A stretch of DNA of 64,000 nt. It comes from Microcaldota archaeon. GTDB lineage: Archaea > Micrarchaeota > Micrarchaeia > Micrarchaeales > Micrarchaeaceae. The stretch spans positions 1-64,000 of the forward strand of contig DAHVQB010000003.1 in NCBI GenBank assembly GCA_027317945.1. The letters are read 5' to 3'. Of this stretch, positions 25,431-34,403 are shown in pieces. Position 1 is the stretch's first letter. Each line of letters opens with the position of its first letter. Both the position numbers and the translations under genes were made by a program. Under the pieces are notes generated by a model, which worked only from the letters and a program-made list of their open reading frames with translations, was not told the origin of the DNA and made no database searches.

Positions 25431-25670
25431 TCAATCACCGAACTTGAGCCGGTATGCCTCGATGTCCTCCTCCATGATGGTCTTGCGCTTCTTGTCCTTG
25501 GCCCTATCAACAGCGTACTTGGCTATCTTGTTGGCTTTCTGGTCCAGCATCTGCGATATCGCATCGGCCGCGCTATCGCTTATTATGGCGTTGAAGTTCT
25601 CCTTCACGATCTTCTTTATCGCGGCCTTCGGTATCTTCTGCATCAAATCAGCACTCAAGATCCTCATCAT
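25431..25670 (-). CDS. Archaeal histone
   Basis: 79 aa. Single histone fold (PKAAIKKIVKE, SDSAADAISQMLDQKANKIAKYAVDRAKDKKRKTIMEEDIEAY), matching the HMf/HTa-like archaeal family; it wraps DNA as dimers and longer polymers. The Lys/Arg-rich L2 loop (DKKRKTI) fits DNA contact. The first two codons are both ATG. A possible TATA (TTTTTATTTATTGG) lies around 25718-25730 on the minus strand. Confidence 0.9.
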   Translation of the reverse strand: MMRILSADLMQKIPKAAIKKIVKENFNAIISDSAADAISQMLDQKANKIAKYAVDRAKDKKRKTIMEEDIEAYRLKFGD

Positions 25671-25839
25671 AGCAAAAGCTCAGAGCGCTAAATCATCACA
25701 ATAGGCTTCTATAAGCCAATAAATAAAAAGGTTGTGCACTGGAGGCTTTGCCCGAACCGTGGATTATGCTTATAAAGTCTGAGTTGCTCATAAACTCATC
25801 TTTATAACAGTATGGTTAGGATATACGGCGTAGGGAGAC

Positions 25840-26379
25840 TCATTTCCTGAGCATGGAGCCGGATCCTCCCTTCCTTATGCCGAGCATCTCGCGCATCTCC
25901 TCCTTATCCCCTTCTGTCAGCCCAACGTCCATTATCATTATTAATGTATAGACAGTAAGCGCTGTTTTCATAGGCTTGAAAGAAATCTCGATATCTGCGA
26001 GTATCCTCTCATCCTGATCGAAGTTGCTGCTGGACTGCAGGGCCTTCCTGAGCTCATCATCAGAGGGCTTCATGCCGCCGTTTGCCAGCGTCATTGACAT
26101 TTCGAGGGAGTTAAGCTTGCTCAACGATACGTATGACAGCATTTTCACCCTGGCTGCCATCTCTGGCGGCATCGACTGCGTCACATCAGCGATCTGCTTC
26201 TGATAGCCCTGCATCACGCTTATACATGAGAGTACTTCCTTCCTATCGAAGTTGCCTAACTCGACCTTTGACAGGTCGGAGTACATGCGAGCGAGTACGT
26301 CTTCCATCGCATCGTGGTATTCCTGCATTGTAGTTATTGCCTTTGTACAGGAATAGGGAACATCCTTTGGCACCATCAA
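25840..26379 (-). CDS. Helical cytosolic protein, unknown function
   Basis: 179 aa, helical, Met-rich, with no signal peptide or membrane helix and no recognised motif. Two ATGs in tandem start it, after AAAGGTAATTTG. A TATA box ATTTAAATACT lies near 26418-26428, giving a leader of some 15-25 nt. It stands alone, divergent from thioredoxin. Confidence 0.65.
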   Translation of the reverse strand: MMVPKDVPYSCTKAITTMQEYHDAMEDVLARMYSDLSKVELGNFDRKEVLSCISVMQGYQKQIADVTQSMPPEMAARVKMLSYVSLSKLNSLEMSMTLANGGMKPSDDELRKALQSSSNFDQDERILADIEISFKPMKTALTVYTLIMIMDVGLTEGDKEEMREMLGIRKGGSGSMLRK

Positions 26380-26550
26380 ATTACCTTTTTCACCGGTTTC
26401 AATATTCTCTTCTAAAGTATTTAAATGCTATTGAGATGCCAATCTTGCGCTTGGGCGTGGGTGCGTTGCAAGTAAAAATCATCCAGAAGTCTTATAACTT
26501 GCCATAAATAGTTATAAATAATAAAACTGAGGAATAATACGCGTGATATT

Positions 26551-26871
26551 ATGGCAGTAAAAGACGTAGACGAGAAGTCATTTGATGCCGAAGTGCTGAA
26601 ATCCAAGATGCCGGTGATAGTGGACCTATGGGCACCATGGTGCGGACCGTGCAGGATATACAGCCCGATAATAGACGATGTCTCCAAGGAATACGAGAGC
26701 AAGGTCAAATTCGTAAAGGTAAACGTAGACGACAACGAAGCCCTCGCCTCCAAGTACAACGTGGAGAGCATACCGACAACGCTGTTGATACAGGACGGCA
26801 ACATAAAGGCCATGAGAGTAGGTACCGCCCCGAAGGAGGATCTCAAGAAATGGATAAACGGCTACATATAA
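26551..26871 (+). CDS. trxA: Thioredoxin
   Basis: 106 aa with the active site WAPWCGPCR (residues 27-35) and the cis-Pro loop in SIPTTLL, a standard thioredoxin. Reduces protein disulfides in the cytosol. Promoter-like ATAAATAGTTATAAATA at 26504-26520, and Shine-Dalgarno GTGATATT just before the ATG. Confidence 0.96.
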   Translation: MAVKDVDEKSFDAEVLKSKMPVIVDLWAPWCGPCRIYSPIIDDVSKEYESKVKFVKVNVDDNEALASKYNVESIPTTLLIQDGNIKAMRVGTAPKEDLKKWINGYI

Positions 26872-26940
26872 CCGGTCCTTCAGCAGTTTTAGTTTTTACG
26901 GATTCAGATGCTTTTCTAGCGCTTTCTCCTTGATGGTTTG

Positions 26941-28215
26941 ATGCCAGACATACCGTTTCCAAGAGGCATGAGGGACCTGATGCCAAACGAAGCTCTTTTC
27001 AGGAACGAGGCCATAAAGAAGATAGAGCTGGTGTTCCAGCTTTTCGGCTTCATGACAATAGACGTCCCGACCATGGAGTCGCTGGACATCCTAAAAGCGA
27101 AGAGCGCCATAGGCGAGGACACCAAACTGATATACGAGTTCAAAGACGAGAACCTCGGCCTCAGGTATGATCACACTGTATCGCTGGCCAGGTACTTCAG
27201 CATGCACAGGGACCTGCAGCTGCCGTTCAAGCGGTATTACATAGGCAAATCATGGAGGAGGGAGGAGCCCCAGAAGCTGCGCTACAGGGAGTTCACGCAG
27301 GCGGACATAGACATAATAGGCGGGGATGCGGGGGTGGTCGAGGCAGAGATAATAGCTGCGGCCAGCAAAGCTCTTGAAAGCGTGGGATTGGACCACGTAA
27401 TACGGGTAAACAACAGGAAGCTCATAGATTCCGTTCTACAAAAACTGGGCGTAGCTGCGGACGTGGTGGTCGGCGTTTACAGGGCGATAGACAAGCTCGA
27501 CAAAGTGGGCGTCGATGGCGTATCGCGAAAGCTCGAGGAGCTCGGGATAAGCGGCGAGCTGATATCGAAGATGCTGTCTTTCATATCTGCGGACGGGGAG
27601 AACGACAAAAGGCTAGAGTATGCGAAGAACTTGGTGGGTGACATAGAGCCCGTCAAGGAGATAGAACGCTTCCTCTCCGCACTTGCCCCTTATTCCATAA
27701 AAGGCGTGGTTAGGGTTGATTTCTCTTTGGTCAGGGGGATCGATTATTATACTGGCATAGTGTTTGAATTTGCAGGTGCCGGCAACGAGAAAGGGCCATC
27801 CATAGGTAGCGGGGGCAGGTATGACAAGTTGACGGAGCTTTATGGCGGCAAGCCTGAGCCCGCCGCGGGTGCGTCCATAGGCGTGGACAGGGTGCTTGAC
27901 CTCCTTGACTTTTCCGCTTCCACCAAGTCCACTTATGCGAAGGTCTTCATAGCGGAGATAAAAGGCGTGGCGCATGATTACTTGGTCCGCGTGGCCAAGG
28001 AACTCAGGGACCATGGTATAGCTGCCGACATGAATATCACATCAAGGAACTTGTCCAACCAGCTCGCATACGCCAATTCGATGAAGTTCAAGTACGTGAT
28101 AGTTGTCGGGCCCGCGGAGGAAAAAAGCAGCTCCGTGAAACTCAAGGACCTCGTAAGCGGTGATGAGATTTCGCTGAGCGTAGAGGAAGCTATAAAGTCT
28201 ATAGGTGCAGAATAA
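26941..28215 (+). CDS. hisS: Histidyl-tRNA synthetase
   Basis: Class II synthetase charging tRNA-His. About 424 aa. Starts PFPRGMRDLMP; motif 2 is YYIGKSWRREEPQKLRYREFTQ, the histidine motif is VRGIDYYTG, and motif 3 ends GASIGVDRVL. The C-terminal anticodon-binding domain is complete. An in-frame TTG precedes the ATG at 26941; I use the ATG. Confidence 0.96.
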   Translation: MPDIPFPRGMRDLMPNEALFRNEAIKKIELVFQLFGFMTIDVPTMESLDILKAKSAIGEDTKLIYEFKDENLGLRYDHTVSLARYFSMHRDLQLPFKRYYIGKSWRREEPQKLRYREFTQADIDIIGGDAGVVEAEIIAAASKALESVGLDHVIRVNNRKLIDSVLQKLGVAADVVVGVYRAIDKLDKVGVDGVSRKLEELGISGELISKMLSFISADGENDKRLEYAKNLVGDIEPVKEIERFLSALAPYSIKGVVRVDFSLVRGIDYYTGIVFEFAGAGNEKGPSIGSGGRYDKLTELYGGKPEPAAGASIGVDRVLDLLDFSASTKSTYAKVFIAEIKGVAHDYLVRVAKELRDHGIAADMNITSRNLSNQLAYANSMKFKYVIVVGPAEEKSSSVKLKDLVSGDEISLSVEEAIKSIGAE

Positions 28216-28237
28216 AGATTGTTAATTTGGTGATGAA

Positions 28238-28750
28238 ATGGCTAAATCAAGCTTAGATGAAGTGACCATGGAGAAGCTCGCGAAGGGAGGCATACTTGCA
28301 AAACTGTACTTCGACATGCAGGATCCTGACAGGGAGAAGCTGCAGCCCCTGATGGTCAACCTCATAAATGAGCACCTGCTCAAAGAGCGCGGCGTGGTAT
28401 ACTGCTATGGCTCCGTTGAAGAGCCGCTGGAGAAGGACAATGTTTTCATAACCAGCGCGATAGTTACGATGCTTTTTGATGGCCTTCCCGGTCTGGTAAA
28501 CATCGCATTCAACTACTCGCCCGCAGGGGTGGAGATACTGAAGCCTGACAAGGAGCTTCCGGTCAAGGTGAACGAGCTGCAGTCCATAATACTCGAGCTA
28601 TCGCAGATATCATTCAATTATTCAAAATACGTGCTCGAGAAGGTATTGAAGCCGGAAGAGCTTAACAACATAAAGAAACAGATGGATGCAAGGGCGGAAT
28701 TGGGCAAGAAATTCATGCAAAGCGGCAAGCCGGATGAGAAAAAGGAGTGA
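28238..28750 (+). CDS. Conserved-looking cytosolic protein, unknown function
   Basis: 170 aa, alpha/beta, with a Lys/Glu-rich C-terminal tail. No catalytic motif recognised. Perfect GGTGAT Shine-Dalgarno nine bases before the ATG, 22 nt after hisS, so it is probably co-transcribed with it. Segments RGVVYCYGSVEEPLEKDNVFITSA and MLFDGLPGLVNIAFNYSPAGVEIL suggest a folded domain. Confidence 0.7.
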   Translation: MAKSSLDEVTMEKLAKGGILAKLYFDMQDPDREKLQPLMVNLINEHLLKERGVVYCYGSVEEPLEKDNVFITSAIVTMLFDGLPGLVNIAFNYSPAGVEILKPDKELPVKVNELQSIILELSQISFNYSKYVLEKVLKPEELNNIKKQMDARAELGKKFMQSGKPDEKKE

Positions 28751-28763
28751 ATGGGCGCCGCCT

Positions 28764-30200
28764 TTAGGCGCTCAGGAACCATATGGATCCGTATTCAGTA
28801 TCTTCAAGGCTTACCCCGTACTTGTCGCGCAGTTCGTCCCTTATCCTATCGGCCTCGCCGAATTTGCCTTCCTTCCTAAGCGCATCCCTCCTCTTGACCA
28901 GGATATCCGCTTCTATCGGTATGCCTTTCTTGTACTCCTCGTTCTCCAGTATGCCGAATATCGAAGCCATCGACTTCACGGACGACACGGCATATGATTT
29001 CAGTTTGGCGCCCACGGCTTGATGAATCTCCGCGAAGTTCCTCAGCTCGTTTATCAATATTATCAGCTTTGAAAGTGCAAGAGCGGTGTTGAAGTTGTCG
29101 TTCATGGCGGATTCGAACTCTTCCATGGACGAGGCCACTGTGCTGGTCATCGCAGCGTCATCATCGCCTGGGCCCTGTGCCTCGCGCATATTATAGAATA
29201 TGCTGAACGCAGCGTTCATGTAACCCAGCCTCTTCTTTGCATCCTTCATCATGCTTTCTGAATAGTTCAGCTCGTTGCTGTAATGCGTAGAGGCGCATAG
29301 CGTGCGTAGCACTTCGGGATTGAATTTCTCAAACACCGACTTTATTGTTATGAAGTTGTGCTTGCTTTTGCTCATCTGTGCACCATTTATGTTGACTATG
29401 CCGGTATGCAGCCAGTACTTGACGAACGGTTTGACACCGAATGCGGCCTCGGCCTGCGCTATCTCATTCGTATGGTGCGGGAATATCAGCTCGCTGGCCC
29501 CGCCGTGCAAGTCATACTGCGGCCCGAATATGGAATAGGTTATGGCAGTGTCCTCTATGTGCCATCCCGGCCTCCCTACGAACTCGCTCTCCTTGCCGCT
29601 GACCTCAAGCTTTATCTTCCATGACGGCTCTCCAGGCTTTGCCGCCTTCCAGAGCGCGAAGTCATAGACGTTCCTCTTCTTCGGGTCTGGTTCTATCCTG
29701 TGGTTCTCCAAGTCGTTTATGTTCATGTGCGACAAATTTGTGTAATCCCCAAACTTGGAAACATCATAGTATACGTCGCCTTCAGCGCAGTAGGCATATC
29801 CTTTCTCTATGAGCAGCTGTATCTGCTTCTTCATGTCTTCGATGTAGTCATGCGAACGCGGGTACATGTCTACGTTTTGCTTCACGCCCAATGCCTCCAT
29901 GTCGTCAAGGAACCTCTTTTCGTAATGCCGTTCCAGCTCGAAAGGATCCATATTGCGCTCGTTCGCGCGCTTTATTATCTTGTCCTCTATGTCGGTTATG
30001 TTCTGAACATACCGGACTTCATAACCCGAGCGCCTCAGCCACCTGACTATTATGTCAAAGCTTATGAACGTCTTCGCATGACCAAGATGATCGTCGTCAT
30101 ACGGCGTAAGGCCGCATACGAACATGTTTACGTGCTTGCCGTTCAGCGGAACGAACTCCTCCTTGGACCTTGAAAGGGTGTTGTATACGAAAAGTGTCAT
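28764..30200 (-). CDS. cysS: Cysteinyl-tRNA synthetase
   Basis: Class I synthetase charging tRNA-Cys. About 478 aa with the HIGH-like motif DDHLGHAKTF, the zinc-site Cys in FVCGLTPYDDDHLG, the zinc-site His residues in IFPHHTNEIAQ, and KMSKS as MSKSKHNF. The frame is open to 30254, but the ATG at 30200, after GTGATCCG, gives the family start. Ends convergent to the gene at 28238. Confidence 0.95.
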   Translation of the reverse strand: MTLFVYNTLSRSKEEFVPLNGKHVNMFVCGLTPYDDDHLGHAKTFISFDIIVRWLRRSGYEVRYVQNITDIEDKIIKRANERNMDPFELERHYEKRFLDDMEALGVKQNVDMYPRSHDYIEDMKKQIQLLIEKGYAYCAEGDVYYDVSKFGDYTNLSHMNINDLENHRIEPDPKKRNVYDFALWKAAKPGEPSWKIKLEVSGKESEFVGRPGWHIEDTAITYSIFGPQYDLHGGASELIFPHHTNEIAQAEAAFGVKPFVKYWLHTGIVNINGAQMSKSKHNFITIKSVFEKFNPEVLRTLCASTHYSNELNYSESMMKDAKKRLGYMNAAFSIFYNMREAQGPGDDDAAMTSTVASSMEEFESAMNDNFNTALALSKLIILINELRNFAEIHQAVGAKLKSYAVSSVKSMASIFGILENEEYKKGIPIEADILVKRRDALRKEGKFGEADRIRDELRDKYGVSLEDTEYGSIWFLSA

Positions 30201-30204
30201 CGGA

Positions 30205-31323
30205 TCACGCATTCGCCAGTATCTGCTCCTTCGCACCATTGTACGCAGAGACAAGATCCGCGCTTAGCCTGTGCAGTATCTTGGAGGAGTCTATGGCACT
30301 CATATTTGCGCCCCTCACTATATCGGACATCGCCCCCACTACGTCATCGTATTGCTTCAGGTTTATCCTGTAAGGTATGCCGTCCTTGCCACCTAAATTG
30401 TACGAGTACATTACTGGGTCCCTTTTGTATATCGGCGTCTCATGTACCACAGAAGATATTATGGCCAGTGACCTCAGAGTCCTTGCCCCTATCCCTTTCA
30501 TGCCAAGCAACTCCTGATACGATGACGGCTGCATTTCGCCTGCCGCAAGAAGTGCTGCTTTCGCGTTCTTGGAAAGATCGACCTCGGGGCATATCTCATG
30601 GCGCGCCGGCATGAATAGTTTTTGTTGCGGGCCGTCCATTATCCTGCCTATCCCATCATTCACAAGGTCTAATGTCGAATCCTTGATTTCCCTGTTTCTC
30701 CCATAAGTGAGATCCATAGTCTCCCCGTTCGCGCCTGACACGACGGCATTGTTGGTCTCGTTGGTGACATCCTTCTCATCGACAGATTCTCCAAGGACCT
30801 GGAATCTGACAGCGTACTTCGACTTGTTGCCCATCATTCCCTGCTGCACTACCCCCCAATCCCCTCGTTTGGAGAATATGAATGCATGGTGATAAATGCT
30901 GACATCCTGGTAAACTAGGCCTGAATCTATCTTCGCTATGTTCTTGCTCAGCTGGATGAATCTTCCGCTTTCCCGGGATATGCCGAGATGATCTGTGCCT
31001 CCTATTATCTGGCTCGGTGTGGAAGTCCCCGTGTTGCCTTTCCCCCCAGCTATGAATATATCTGAGTTGAAGTTAAGAGCTTCCTTAAGCGCGCCCATAG
31101 TGACCGTCGTAGTGCCGCTGCTGTGCCAGTCATACCCTATGGCGCAAGAGAAGGCTTGTAACCAGTATGGATCGCACAGTCTCCTTATCAGCTCCTTCGT
31201 CCCGTACTCGTCCATTATCGCTTCTGATATGAGTCCGCCTAACTTGACCATCCTGCCGAAAAGCCATTTTGGTGCCTTGCCGCCATGCAGCGGCAGGAAA
31301 GTGACGCCCTGCATCATAAGCAC
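30205..31323 (-). CDS. DUF763 family protein
   Basis: 372 aa. PLHGGKAPKWLFGRMVKL at the N-terminus, LCDPYWLQAFSCAIGYDWHSSGTTTV and the HhH-like helix LLGMKGIGARTLRSLA near residue 270 match the DUF763 family of archaea and bacteria. Function not established; the helix-hairpin-helix suggests nucleic-acid contact. It precedes cysS by 4 nt in an operon. ATGs at 31323, 31317 and 31314 are all possible starts. Confidence 0.88.
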   Translation of the reverse strand: MLMMQGVTFLPLHGGKAPKWLFGRMVKLGGLISEAIMDEYGTKELIRRLCDPYWLQAFSCAIGYDWHSSGTTTVTMGALKEALNFNSDIFIAGGKGNTGTSTPSQIIGGTDHLGISRESGRFIQLSKNIAKIDSGLVYQDVSIYHHAFIFSKRGDWGVVQQGMMGNKSKYAVRFQVLGESVDEKDVTNETNNAVVSGANGETMDLTYGRNREIKDSTLDLVNDGIGRIMDGPQQKLFMPARHEICPEVDLSKNAKAALLAAGEMQPSSYQELLGMKGIGARTLRSLAIISSVVHETPIYKRDPVMYSYNLGGKDGIPYRINLKQYDDVVGAMSDIVRGANMSAIDSSKILHRLSADLVSAYNGAKEQILANA

Positions 31324-32390
31324 TAAGCGTTATTGTTGTTGAGCAGCACCGGCCTTATGTTGTCGGGCGGCGGGGTGTTGCTGAGCTTGAAGTCGCCCAC
31401 TGCTATGTATGTCAGCCTTTGCAGGGTATCCGCGACCACGCGAACCCTGACTGGCTTTCCTATGAAAGAAACCATTGGTATGCTAGCGTTTCTGAAATTA
31501 GACGTCGCATTTGTGCCATACATGGTGTTGTTGAACGTGTCGTATTGGGCGGTTATGTACGCCGTGTTGTTGTAAAGCACCTCCACATATAGCCCCGTGT
31601 TGTCTGCGCTGACTATCTTGAAGTTAAGGAACGGCTTCGACGCATTGAAGTAACTAGATGTTATGTTGCCCGGCGCCACGGTAAGCCCGCAAGTGAACGA
31701 AGTGGCCACATAGGTGCCAGAATATGTCGTGAGGTTCCATGGGGAACTCAGGAAGCACTCATGGGAATTGGCCCATGTCAGGTTAAGCGGCGCAGTTCCG
31801 AAGCCCGGACCGCTCTCATTCCAGCCGGTGTATTCTCCTGTTGAGAAAGCCCCGTTGAAAACGTCGTTGTATATTATGAGTGGCGCTGAGGCAGTGGTGT
31901 TGAATTTCAGTATAGCTGGGCCGCAGCTGCCGCTTTCAGTGGCACCTGTCTTAAGCCTGAACGTTATCTCTTGCGCTGGCATCGTTATTGCATGTATGAA
32001 GTTGGTGCAGTTGTAGAATGTCGAGCCATTGAAGTAAATGGTCCCGTTCGCGCCAGTAACAGTTATGAAGTTCCTGCCTGCGTTGCCGGTAGCCGACCAT
32101 AGGCCCAACGAGCCTCCCGGCCACATGCAGCGGCCGGCGATATTGGCAGAGAATGATGAGTTGGTGATCACAAGACCGCTGCACGGAGCAACGTAATTTG
32201 TAGGCACCGAAGTGGTGCTTGAAACCGAAGTCGATGTTAGTATTGAAGTTGATATGGTAGTCGCTGCGCTCGTAGTTGTGGTCGTGGTGACCTTTGGCGA
32301 TATGATATGCACGACGCTTATCAGATAGGCTATCACTATCAGGACTACGATCAGCCCTATGTACGCTACCGTGTTTTTCGAAAGCCCCAC
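31323..32390 (-). CDS. Membrane-anchored secreted glycoprotein-like protein, unknown function
   Basis: 355 aa. N-terminal membrane helix (residues about 8-31), then a Thr/Ser linker (residues about 35-62), then an extracellular domain with over fifteen N-x-S/T sequons and several Cys. This is the typical layout of a glycosylated surface protein. The second half (FLNFKIVSADNTGLYVEVLYNN, RVRVVADTLQRLTYIAVGDFKL) looks like a beta-sandwich. It overlaps the next gene by one base. Confidence 0.72.
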   Translation of the reverse strand: MGLSKNTVAYIGLIVVLIVIAYLISVVHIISPKVTTTTTTSAATTISTSILTSTSVSSTTSVPTNYVAPCSGLVITNSSFSANIAGRCMWPGGSLGLWSATGNAGRNFITVTGANGTIYFNGSTFYNCTNFIHAITMPAQEITFRLKTGATESGSCGPAILKFNTTASAPLIIYNDVFNGAFSTGEYTGWNESGPGFGTAPLNLTWANSHECFLSSPWNLTTYSGTYVATSFTCGLTVAPGNITSSYFNASKPFLNFKIVSADNTGLYVEVLYNNTAYITAQYDTFNNTMYGTNATSNFRNASIPMVSFIGKPVRVRVVADTLQRLTYIAVGDFKLSNTPPPDNIRPVLLNNNNA

Positions 32391-32420
32391 GCAACCACCG
32401 GACTATGTTTTATTATCCCA

Positions 32421-32723
32421 CTACACTTTATAAATTACTTTGCCAAATATCGTGGCGATTTTCACGGGCCCGAATGATCTGCTGTCTTCACTGATTGCAG
32501 AATTGTCACCCAACACGAAGGCAGAACCTCCGGAGAGTTGCTTGACCCGCTTTATTACGTAAATGTTTCGCGTAGGATGGCGAAGTATGACTACATCCCC
32601 GATGTGTAATTTTCTGTGGAGCCTGCTGGCCAGCACATAATCGCCCTCTTTTATCGAGGGCTCCATGCTGTGGTCAGTCACCCTGAATACCTTCAGCGGC
32701 AATCGGATTTTAAGGCCCATCAA
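32421..32723 (-). CDS. sodX: S26-family peptidase, probable Ni-SOD maturation protease
   Basis: 100 aa, a minimal signal-peptidase-like serine protease. The catalytic Ser is in DHSMEPSIKEGDYV (Ser19) and the catalytic Lys in YVIKRV (Lys58), with the GDNSAISEDSR box at the end. No membrane helix, so it acts in the cytosol. Small S26 peptidases next to nickel SOD genes (SodX) remove the SOD propeptide. Here the gene overlaps the end of sodN by 4 nt, which strongly supports that role. The assignment is by motif and context. Confidence 0.88.
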   Translation of the reverse strand: MMGLKIRLPLKVFRVTDHSMEPSIKEGDYVLASRLHRKLHIGDVVILRHPTRNIYVIKRVKQLSGGSAFVLGDNSAISEDSRSFGPVKIATIFGKVIYKV

Positions 32724-33250
32724 TAAAGTTTCGGGACTACCATCTGCCTCTTGGTAGGGTACGGTGCCTCGACTCTCTTGGATTCTATGTTCTTGGTCTT
32801 CCAGAAGGCTTCCGCGATCTGCATCACCGTCTCCAATAAGGCCTCCGCCTGTTTGACATCAAACGTCTGCTTCGCTTTCGAAGCCTGTTTCATGGCCGTA
32901 AAGACCAGGTTGTGCAGGTTGGGGTTCGCCTGGGCGTGCTCTGGCTTGAAATAGTCGCCCCACAGGACCCTAAGCTCGTGCTTGCAGACCTCGGCGTATT
33001 TCTCCTTTATCGCAGTGGCCCTTTCCAGGCTATGATGGTATTCAAGATCATCGTTCTCGCCATGCTTATCCGGATGCGTTAGCTGGGCTATAAGGTCATC
33101 CATCCTTATCACAGTGTGTGCCGCCACCTGCGCATCATATGGGTCATATATCCCGCATGGGTAGTCGCAGTGTGCATGCGCTTCGTCGAAATGCACTATT
33201 GCATCCGCCTTCGACAGCATCTTCCTTGCTAGTGTATTCATTGCATCCAT
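32720..33250 (-). CDS. sodN: Nickel-containing superoxide dismutase, precursor
   Basis: Converts superoxide to oxygen and hydrogen peroxide using Ni at the mature N-terminus. The nickel hook HCDYPCGIYDP begins at residue 27, with ligands His1, Cys2 and Cys6 of the mature form; the 26 residues before it are the propeptide. About 176 aa; the mature part (about 150) is slightly longer than typical Ni-SOD. The long helical body fits the four-helix bundle. The frame is open to 33343; ATG 33250 (or 33241) is the likely start, after TATA-like ATTTAAAATT near 33284. Confidence 0.93.
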   Translation of the reverse strand: MDAMNTLARKMLSKADAIVHFDEAHAHCDYPCGIYDPYDAQVAAHTVIRMDDLIAQLTHPDKHGENDDLEYHHSLERATAIKEKYAEVCKHELRVLWGDYFKPEHAQANPNLHNLVFTAMKQASKAKQTFDVKQAEALLETVMQIAEAFWKTKNIESKRVEAPYPTKRQMVVPKLY

Positions 33251-33441
33251 AAAACCACTGTTACCAATGGAAATTGCAATTTTAAATATGTTTATGCGGG
33301 GCAGTTGTAAGCCACTGGATATTCTGCATCTATGCATATGCATGGCAACGCCGCGCTGTAAAAAAGTTTGGGTTAGCTACAGCTCAGAACATCTTAAATA
33401 CCTTTATCAATCATATAAAGTTTGGCATAAAAGATGGGCAG

Positions 33442-34347
33442 ATGACAGTAATAGCGCAGATACCGTACAAGGACGGCGTGCTGGTGGTAGCGGATAGCAG
33501 GGCTACTGCGCAGCCGGAAGAGTATTCTAGCGTTGAGGATTTTGAAAACAAGATAGCTTACATCGATGGCTATGTCAAGACTGCCAAGTCCAAGGACGGG
33601 AACATCATAACGGCAGCCGGAGGGGATGTCAGCCTGGATGGCATTATATCCGCCACCGTAATGGAGAAGGCAAACGAACTCGAGTCGATGAAAAGCGGCG
33701 ACACGTCGCGCGGCATAGAAGCTTTGAGGGACAAGCTCAAGAATGTGGCAGGTATCATCGGGGGAAGCAAGCTCTTCGGCGAAATGTACGCCAATGTACT
33801 GTGCACCGTAAGGTGTTCCGACGGGATCGTAAGGACAATCAAGACTTCCATAAACACAGGGAAGAGCGTTGCGCCAGAAGACCGCGTGAATGTGGAACTG
33901 GTAGACCTGCGCTTGGAGATGCCCGAGGGGCTGGCCAAAGGTCCGGATTATATGGTGCAAGCCGCTTTAAGGCATTTCGTAAATTCCAATTGCCCCGATA
34001 CGGCGCACAGGACGATGGAGGACGCAGTAGCCGCCGCTTCCATGCTTGAAAATTATTATATCAACCAAAGCACCGAAACGGAGACGAGGCTAGGCAAGGC
34101 ACGCGAGAACACTGTGGGCGCACCGGTAACCATGATTGCGGTGCAGAAGGACAGGAACATAGAGCTTACGATGGGCAAAACTGAGATGAGCATAATAAAT
34201 GCAAAGAATTTCGCCCAGGTCAAGGAATTCATAAGGAACAAAATGGCAATAGAGCAAATGGAGGCGGAAGCGCGGATGGCCAGGACCGCACAGCCCGCAG
34301 CTAAGCGCGAAAACGCGCATTCCGGGTTGCTCCGGAGCACTTCTTGA
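33442..34347 (+). CDS. Proteasome-like Ntn hydrolase
   Basis: The N-terminus after Met, TVIAQIPYKDGVLVVADSRAT, aligns with proteasome beta/HslV subunits: Thr1, Asp17 and Arg19 are in register. Lys36 in KIAYID corresponds to Lys33 and AAGGDVSLDG to the following Gly-rich turn. It therefore keeps the Ntn catalytic set. At 301 aa it is far longer than PsmB (about 205) and has an unrelated helical, Ala/Arg-rich C-terminus, so it is not a standard beta subunit. Probably an ATP-independent or self-assembled peptidase. A J-domain gene follows. TATA-like CTTAAATAC at 33393-33401. Confidence 0.75.
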   Translation: MTVIAQIPYKDGVLVVADSRATAQPEEYSSVEDFENKIAYIDGYVKTAKSKDGNIITAAGGDVSLDGIISATVMEKANELESMKSGDTSRGIEALRDKLKNVAGIIGGSKLFGEMYANVLCTVRCSDGIVRTIKTSINTGKSVAPEDRVNVELVDLRLEMPEGLAKGPDYMVQAALRHFVNSNCPDTAHRTMEDAVAAASMLENYYINQSTETETRLGKARENTVGAPVTMIAVQKDRNIELTMGKTEMSIINAKNFAQVKEFIRNKMAIEQMEAEARMARTAQPAAKRENAHSGLLRSTS

Positions 34348-34403
34348 TTCCAGGCCGCGGGGAACTATTAAGTTACTGTTTTTCATTTCAATACTGATTC
34401 TGT

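Noticed and set aside
33442-34347. Ordinary proteasome beta subunit
   Set aside because: Catalytic residues fit, but length and C-terminal half do not match PsmB.
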